Below are positions 5,502-10,073 of a stretch of DNA of 10,073 nucleotides, piece by piece. This stretch comes from Candidatus Omnitrophota bacterium (lineage in GTDB: Bacteria > Omnitrophota > Gorgyraeia > Zapsychrales > Fredricksoniimonadaceae). Positions within the stretch are counted from its first letter, which is position 1. Every line of letters starts with the position of its first letter. Both the position numbers and the translations under genes were made by a program. The stretch spans positions 1 through 10,073 of the forward strand of contig JACPXN010000005.1 in assembly GCA_016196515.1 (NCBI GenBank), given 5' to 3'. Below the pieces are notes generated by a model. That model did no database searches and was not told where the DNA came from. It worked only from the letters and a program-made list of their open reading frames with translations.

Positions 5502-6994
5502 GCAAACGCGCCAGCGGCATTTTAATGCACATCACATCCCTGCCTTGCCCCTACGGGGTGGGGGACCTGGGCCCCCGGGCCTATGCGTTCGTGGATGCGT
5601 TAAGGGCCGCGGGGCAGACGTTCTGGCAGATCCTGCCCGTCAATCCCACCGACGGTATCAACGGACATTCCCCGTACAGTTCCCTGTCCGCTTTTGCCGG
5701 CAACCCTTTATTCATCAGCCCACAACTCATGGTCATCGACGGTTTCTTGACGGCGTCTGATCTCAAAAAAGCCCCTGTGTTTGACGCTGCCCGCGTGGAC
5801 CATGCGAAAGCGGCCGCGTTCAAGGAACGCCTGTTCGTGGGCGCTTATGCCCGATGGGCCAAACTTAAGGACAAAAGCGGTTATGATGTTTTTTGCCGTG
5901 CCAACGCCCATTGGCTTGAGGATTACGCTGTTTTTTCCGTCGCTAAATCCGTGTTCAACGGCAGGCCGTGGAACGAATGGCCGGGGGGCCTCAAGCGCCG
6001 CAAACCAGGAGCGCTTAAGGCATTCCTCCGGACCCATACCCGTGCCGTCGGGCAGGTCCGGTTCGTGCAATTTTTATTTTTCAGCCAATGGCAGCGCCTG
6101 AAACAATACGCGAAGGCCAACGGGGTAGGCATCATCGGCGACATCCCTATTTACGTCAATTACGACAGTGCCGATGTATGGCGCCATCCGGGACTTTTCA
6201 AACTCAACCATGACCTTGTGCCGCGGTTCGTCAGCGGATGTCCGCCGGATTATTTTTCCAGGACAGGCCAGCGCTGGGGCAACCCGGTCTATGACTGGGC
6301 CAACCTGAAAAAGGAAAAATACGGGTGGTGGGTCAGGCGGATCCGCCATAATTTGGCCCTTTTTGACCATTTGCGCATCGACCATTTCCGCGGTTTTTCA
6401 GGTTTTTGGCAAATTCCCGCGCATGAAAAACTGGCGGTGTTCGGCCGCTGGGTCAAGGGGCCGGGCGCGGATTTTTTTATTGCCCTTGCCCGGCAATTCA
6501 AGCCTCTGCCCATCATCGCCGAGGACCTGGGAGAAATAACTCCCGACGTGCCAGTCCTCATGCGCCGTTTTGGTTTTCCCGGAATGCGGGTCCTGTTGTT
6601 CGCGTTCGGCGGCGATCCCAAAACCAATCCGCACGCACCGGCCCGATACACGCGTCATTGCGTGGTTTACACGGGCACCCATGACAATAACACCGTGCAG
6701 GGCTGGTTTCGCAAAGAGGCCGGTCCCCGCGAGCGGGCCAATATCGCCGTTGTCCTTAAAGGCCGCCCGCGGCCGTCGGCTTTGCACTGGGCCATGATCG
6801 AAGCGCTCATGCGTTCCAAGGCCGATACCGTGATCATCCCCATGGCCGATGTCCTGGGATTGGGGGAAGAGGGCCGCATGAACACTCCGGCGACCAAGGC
6901 CGGCAATTGGCAATGGCGGTTGTTGCCCTTTGCGTTGAGGCAGCGGTTGAATCCCAAACTGCGTCATTTAACGGTATTAACGAAAAGGGCGTGA
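5498..6994 (+). CDS. malQ: 4-alpha-glucanotransferase (amylomaltase), GH77
   Basis: MalQ transfers alpha-1,4-glucan segments between maltooligosaccharides and releases glucose; it is cytoplasmic. At 498 residues it has the length of the short bacterial amylomaltases without extra N-terminal domains. The family start GILMHITSLPCPYGVGDLG and the substrate loop INGHSPYSSLSAFAGNP are present. The catalytic triad is visible: nucleophile D295 in RIDHFRGF, acid/base E342 in IIAEDLG and D396 in GTHDNNT. The C-terminal MNTPATKAGNWQWR is also typical. ATG 5498 overlaps the stop of the GH57 gene (ATGA), with AGGTG at 5482-5486 as a weak Shine-Dalgarno site. With GlgB and the GH57 protein it supports glycogen/maltodextrin remodelling, and the glucose it releases could feed a ROK glucokinase. 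Confidence 0.97.
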   Translation: MSKRASGILMHITSLPCPYGVGDLGPRAYAFVDALRAAGQTFWQILPVNPTDGINGHSPYSSLSAFAGNPLFISPQLMVIDGFLTASDLKKAPVFDAARVDHAKAAAFKERLFVGAYARWAKLKDKSGYDVFCRANAHWLEDYAVFSVAKSVFNGRPWNEWPGGLKRRKPGALKAFLRTHTRAVGQVRFVQFLFFSQWQRLKQYAKANGVGIIGDIPIYVNYDSADVWRHPGLFKLNHDLVPRFVSGCPPDYFSRTGQRWGNPVYDWANLKKEKYGWWVRRIRHNLALFDHLRIDHFRGFSGFWQIPAHEKLAVFGRWVKGPGADFFIALARQFKPLPIIAEDLGEITPDVPVLMRRFGFPGMRVLLFAFGGDPKTNPHAPARYTRHCVVYTGTHDNNTVQGWFRKEAGPRERANIAVVLKGRPRPSALHWAMIEALMRSKADTVIIPMADVLGLGEEGRMNTPATKAGNWQWRLLPFALRQRLNPKLRHLTVLTKRA

Positions 6995-6998
6995 CGCT

Positions 6999-7613
6999 AT
7001 GCCTAAGCAAAAATTGACCGTTATCATCGTTGTCGGCGCGGTGGCCGTTGTTGTTGCCGTGAGAATATTTTTGTCGTTGTCCGCCGGACAGATGGACCCG
7101 TCCAGGATGCGCGCCAAAGGGGACCCCAAGGCCCGTGTCCGGATCGTTGAATTCATTGATTTTCAATGTCCGGCCTGCGCTGACGGGGCGCTCAAACTCA
7201 AGAAAATTTATACCCTTCATCCCGAGGACGTCCGCATTGAGATGAAATATTTTCCTTTGATGACCATCCACCGTCATACGATGACCGCGAGCACCTACGC
7301 CGAGTGCGCAGGCCGTCAGGGCAAATTCTGGCCGATGCATGACCTGCTCGTTGAACGCCAGGCGCAATGGAGAGATCTGATCAGCGCCGAAGGGATGTTC
7401 ACGCAGTTCGCCCGCGAAGCCGGCGTGGAGGAAGCCGCCCTGCAGCGCTGTCTGGCTTCCCCGGACGTGGAACAAACGGTGATGCAGGACCGCGATCTGG
7501 GCCGTTCTCTGGGTGTAGAGTCAACACCGACGTATTTCATCAATCATAAAGTGGTCGTTGGGAGCAAATCCCTGACAGAAGAACTCAACCAGTACTTTGG
7601 GCAAAACAGATGA
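6999..7613 (+). CDS. Membrane-anchored DsbA/thioredoxin-fold protein
   Basis: A 204-residue protein with an N-terminal hydrophobic anchor (residues 6-25) and an extracytoplasmic thioredoxin-fold domain of the DsbA-like (thioredoxin_4) group. The redox centre is C57-P-A-C60 in IDFQCPAC, and the cis-proline loop is STPTYF (T176-P177). An inserted helical region lies between them (about residues 95-160), with further cysteines C103 and C151. It probably oxidises, isomerises or reduces disulfides in envelope proteins; the direction cannot be told from sequence. It starts 4 bp after malQ and overlaps the next gene by ATGA. It is followed by a MauE-like membrane protein, a pairing that suggests an electron relay. 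No lipobox was seen, so it is a membrane-tethered protein or has an uncleaved signal. Confidence 0.9.
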   Translation: MPKQKLTVIIVVGAVAVVVAVRIFLSLSAGQMDPSRMRAKGDPKARVRIVEFIDFQCPACADGALKLKKIYTLHPEDVRIEMKYFPLMTIHRHTMTASTYAECAGRQGKFWPMHDLLVERQAQWRDLISAEGMFTQFAREAGVEEAALQRCLASPDVEQTVMQDRDLGRSLGVESTPTYFINHKVVVGSKSLTEELNQYFGQNR

Positions 7614-8050
7614 TATTTCCTTTACTGCGCATTGTGACCGGCGGCGTTCTTCTGGTCTCCGGTTTTGAAAAGACCATCCACCCGTATCAGAATTTCTTGT
7701 ACGCGATCCAGGCCTATCAGATGCTGCCTGGATGGGCGGAAACCCTGACGGCCGTCCTTGCGCCCTGGGTTGAACTGATCACGGGCCTTTTCCTCATGCT
7801 GGGATTATGGACCATGCAGGCGTTGCGATGGGCGCTCATGTTGTTCGCTGTTTTTATCGTCGTCGTGGCCCAGGCCCTCCTGCGCGCCTTGCCTCTGGAC
7901 CATTGCGGCTGTTTCGGGTCGTGGATCCAGGCAACACCGCGGCAGATCATTGTCTTTGACAGTTTTTGTTTCCTGGCCCTCATGGTCCTGCTGCGCCATT
8001 TGGCCAAAACACAGCGTTTTTCTTTGGACGAACGGTTCACCCGACGATGA
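7610..8050 (+). CDS. MauE/DoxX-like integral membrane protein
   Basis: A 146-residue membrane protein with about four hydrophobic segments (roughly residues 2-18, 45-66, 70-93 and 112-129). The N-terminal half (RIVTGGVLLVSGFEKTIHP) and the PWVELITGLFLMLG segment match the DoxX/MauE superfamily. The HCGCFG motif (C99, C101) is characteristic of MauE-like members. MauE is needed for disulfide formation in methylamine dehydrogenase, and relatives are regarded as membrane redox partners of thioredoxin-like proteins. Here the gene is bracketed by 4-bp overlaps with the DsbA-like gene and the Memo-AMMECR1 gene, so the likely role is to exchange electrons with the CPAC centre of the DsbA-like protein. 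No methylamine dehydrogenase genes are present, so a mau function is not supported. Confidence 0.82.
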   Translation: MIFPLLRIVTGGVLLVSGFEKTIHPYQNFLYAIQAYQMLPGWAETLTAVLAPWVELITGLFLMLGLWTMQALRWALMLFAVFIVVVAQALLRALPLDHCGCFGSWIQATPRQIIVFDSFCFLALMVLLRHLAKTQRFSLDERFTRR

Positions 8051-9495
8051 ATATGCGTTCCTTCATCCTTTTTTGTTTGGCCTGGACGCTTGCCGTCCCG
8101 GCGCAGGCCGCGTCCACGATCAAAGCCCCTAACGTGGCCGGACAGTTTTACAGCGCCGACCCCGGGCAACTGTTCACGGACATCACCGCTTTTAAAAGTA
8201 AAACAGGCCCGGTCCCCGATGGCCGTAAAGTCCAGGTCTTGATCGTCCCCCATGCCGGTTACGCGTATTCCGGTGGGGTGGCGGCTTACGGCTACAACGC
8301 CGTGGCCCGCAATCAGTATTCCACCATCGTTATCTTGGCCCCCAGCCATTTTTTTCCCTTTGAAGGTGTTTCGGTATGGCCGCAGGGTGGTTTTAAGACC
8401 CCGCTGGGTGTCGTGGATGTGGATGAGCCCTTTGCCCGGGCACTGATCAAAGAAGATGCCGCATTCAGGTTCTTGCCGGAAGTGTTTGAGCAGGAGCACG
8501 CGGTTGAAGTGCAATTGCCGTTCATCCAGAGCACGTTTTCCGGCGTGAAGATCGTCCCGGTTCTGATGGGCGATCCGGACCTTGGCGTGTGCGAGCGTTT
8601 GGCCAGGGCCCTGGACAAGATCATCGGCAGCAGGCAAGACGTCTTGGTTCTTGTTTCCTCGGACATGTCGCATTATCACGATTATGATTTTGCCGTGCGC
8701 ATGGATGGCGGCACGCTCGAAGCGCTGCGCCATGAGGATGCGTCCGCTTTATTCAAAGGTTGTCTGGCAGGGCAGATGGAAATGTGCGGTTTTGTGCCGG
8801 TGACGACCGCGCTTTTATACGCTCATTTGCGGGGACTGGATGACGCACAGGTTTTAAAGTATGCCAACTCCGGCGATGTGACAGGGGACAAGGCCAGCGT
8901 GGTCGGTTATTCGTCAACGATCATTTCCAAGAAACCGGAACCCGTGCCTTTGTCCCAGGCCCAGAAAGACCGTTTGTTGGCCATGGCCCGGCAGACGGTT
9001 GATCAATTTGTTAAAACAGGGCATGCGCCGGACTTTGATGAAAAAGACCTGCGGCTCAATCAGGTGCAAGGCGCGTTCGTGACCCTTGAAAAACACGGGC
9101 AATTGCGCGGCTGTATCGGTACCTTGATCGGGAAAAAACCTTTGTTCCAGACGGTCCGCGACATGGCTGTTGCCGCGGCCTCGCAAGACCCGCGCTTTAC
9201 GCCTGTCACGCCCGGTGAATTAAAAGACATTGAAGTGGAGGTGTCGGTGCTGTCCGTGCCGCAACAGGTCAAGGACGCCTCCATGATCACATTGGGCAAG
9301 CACGGGGTCATTGTCAGCGACGGGGCCGGACATCAGGGCGTGTTTTTGCCGCAGGTGGCCGCGGAAACGGGGTGGAGCAGGGAGGAATTCCTTTCCGAAT
9401 TGTGCTCCCAAAAAGCGGACCTGTCTGCCGGTTGCTGGAAAGACCCCGGCATTCTTCTTGATGTGTTCACCGCGGATGTGTTTGCCGAGCATTGA
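8047..9495 (+). CDS. Secreted Memo-AMMECR1 fusion (AmmeMemoRadiSam system proteins B and A)
   Basis: From ATG 8047 (4-bp overlap with the MauE-like stop) the protein has 482 residues. Residues 1-21 form a Sec signal peptide: basic start MNMR, hydrophobic core, and AQA before an expected cut near 21/22. Residues about 26-293 are a Memo-like domain with the likely metal/active-site residues H69 (VPHAGYAYSGG), H101 (APSHFFPFEGV) and C247 (MCGFVPVTTALLY), plus SSDMSHY near 209. Residues about 305-480 are an AMMECR1 domain with the signature LRGCIGT (353-359). C453 and C463 near the end could form a disulfide. Both families have unsettled biochemical functions; together they define the AMMECR1/Memo/radical-SAM system. 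The frame is open back to 7966, but the shorter start gives the signal peptide and the overlap. No radical SAM gene lies in the window. Confidence 0.93.
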   Translation: MNMRSFILFCLAWTLAVPAQAASTIKAPNVAGQFYSADPGQLFTDITAFKSKTGPVPDGRKVQVLIVPHAGYAYSGGVAAYGYNAVARNQYSTIVILAPSHFFPFEGVSVWPQGGFKTPLGVVDVDEPFARALIKEDAAFRFLPEVFEQEHAVEVQLPFIQSTFSGVKIVPVLMGDPDLGVCERLARALDKIIGSRQDVLVLVSSDMSHYHDYDFAVRMDGGTLEALRHEDASALFKGCLAGQMEMCGFVPVTTALLYAHLRGLDDAQVLKYANSGDVTGDKASVVGYSSTIISKKPEPVPLSQAQKDRLLAMARQTVDQFVKTGHAPDFDEKDLRLNQVQGAFVTLEKHGQLRGCIGTLIGKKPLFQTVRDMAVAAASQDPRFTPVTPGELKDIEVEVSVLSVPQQVKDASMITLGKHGVIVSDGAGHQGVFLPQVAAETGWSREEFLSELCSQKADLSAGCWKDPGILLDVFTADVFAEH

Positions 9496-9497
9496 CC

Positions 9498-10073
9498 ATG
9501 GATAAAAAACTCATTGCCCGCAATACGGTCATTTCCATTTTTGTCGCCGTCTGGATCGTTGTGTTCCATTACGAAAGCACCCGTCATTTTTATCTGGAGC
9601 CGTTCTTGAAGCGCGCATTGCCCAAGATGAGATTTTTGTTCCCGCCCGCAGGGTGGATCATGTTCTTTAACGTGGGCGACAATTACGGCAACGCCGAGGT
9701 GTACGGGGTCAAGGACGGCCGCACGCAACTCATCGACCCCCACCAGATCCTGCTGACGCGCGCCATCGGCTACGACAATATCCACCGCAATGCCTTAAGT
9801 ACGGTCCTGTCGCGGGACGTGGCGAATAATTTTTGCGCGTTCCTGAAACGTAAATTCCCGTATTTTGACAGTTTTCTGGTGACCTATGTTGAGTATCCGT
9901 CGTTGGTCGAACGGCCCTTTGAACGCCAGCAGGCCATTGCTTATGAATGCAAATATCTCCGCCAAGCTGGTCGAGCCATTCCGCAGGTTGATTACCGATT
10001 TGCCAAAGTATTTGTTCCGGCAAAGTCGCATTTTCTTGAACTTCCCACCCGCGTGGATATTCCAGCGAGCGCC
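9498..10073 (+). CDS. Membrane-anchored protein of unknown function (3' truncated)
   Basis: A frame open from ATG 9498, 2 bp after the preceding stop, through the right edge: 192 codons with no stop. Residues about 9-25 (NTVISIFVAVWIVVF) form one transmembrane helix, probably leaving the rest outside the membrane. A further segment follows (FLFPPAGWIMFFNVGDNYGN, about residues 47-66), then a mixed region with the notable stretch AIGYDNIHRNALSTVLSR (about 92-109). I do not recognise the family. Spacing and codon use match the upstream genes, so it is probably a member of the same operon and may work with the DsbA-like, MauE-like and Memo-AMMECR1 proteins. Confidence 0.75.
   Translation, partial: MDKKLIARNTVISIFVAVWIVVFHYESTRHFYLEPFLKRALPKMRFLFPPAGWIMFFNVGDNYGNAEVYGVKDGRTQLIDPHQILLTRAIGYDNIHRNALSTVLSRDVANNFCAFLKRKFPYFDSFLVTYVEYPSLVERPFERQQAIAYECKYLRQAGRAIPQVDYRFAKVFVPAKSHFLELPTRVDIPASA

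Noticed and set aside
7966..8046. N-terminal extension of the Memo-AMMECR1 protein from 7966
   Set aside because: It overlaps the MauE-like gene and would bury the signal peptide. ATG 8047 gives a standard signal peptide and a 4-bp overlap.
7610..8050. Methylamine utilisation (mau) cluster
   Set aside because: Only the MauE-like membrane protein is present. No methylamine dehydrogenase subunit or other mau gene lies in the window.
1..10073. CRISPR arrays, tRNA or rRNA genes, IS transposases, phage genes
   Set aside because: No regularly spaced repeats, tRNA-like cloverleaf, rRNA-like stretch or transposase/integrase motifs were seen on reading both strands by eye.

Overview
The window reads as a bacterial chromosomal segment of moderately high G+C, with every supported gene on the + strand. 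It looks like a glycogen/alpha-glucan metabolism locus that runs directly into a small envelope redox module. Taxonomy cannot be fixed from sequence alone. The gene set (GlgB, a GH57/DUF3536 protein, amylomaltase, a secreted Memo-AMMECR1 fusion), the weak or missing Shine-Dalgarno sites and two apparently leaderless promoters suggest an environmental lineage such as Omnitrophota/PVC or a deltaproteobacterium-like group. That assignment is a guess.

Layout. Positions 2-163 are the C-terminus of a probable ROK-family sugar kinase or regulator. Positions 179-729 hold a vapBC toxin-antitoxin pair whose promoter and candidate operator overlap the end of the ROK gene. Positions 730-918 are intergenic, with a G+C-rich imperfect palindromic element (about 790-858) and a sigma70-like promoter carrying a 14-bp inverted repeat in its spacer. 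Positions 919-2741 are glgB, the glycogen branching enzyme. It is broken: about 19 codons plus one base appear to be missing near 1128, leaving an N-terminal stub and a separate ORF with the complete catalytic domain. A second promoter lies at 2730-2757. It is followed by a leader with two mutually exclusive small hairpins and a strong Shine-Dalgarno site.

From 2821 to the right edge there are seven tightly packed genes, most joined by 4-bp ATGA overlaps and so probably one operon. They are a small winged-helix protein, a GH57/DUF3536 protein, amylomaltase (MalQ), a membrane-anchored DsbA/thioredoxin-fold protein with a CPAC centre, a MauE/DoxX-like membrane protein with a CGC motif, a Memo-AMMECR1 fusion with a Sec signal peptide, and a membrane-anchored protein I do not recognise that runs off the window.

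How they work together. The first half fits storage-polysaccharide turnover: branching by GlgB, glucan transfer by MalQ, an uncharacterised GH57 activity, and sugar phosphorylation by the ROK kinase if it is one. The second half is a plausible cell-envelope thiol/metal module. The export signal on the Memo-AMMECR1 fusion is the most unusual feature, because both families are normally described as cytoplasmic and are usually discussed with a radical SAM partner that is not in this window.
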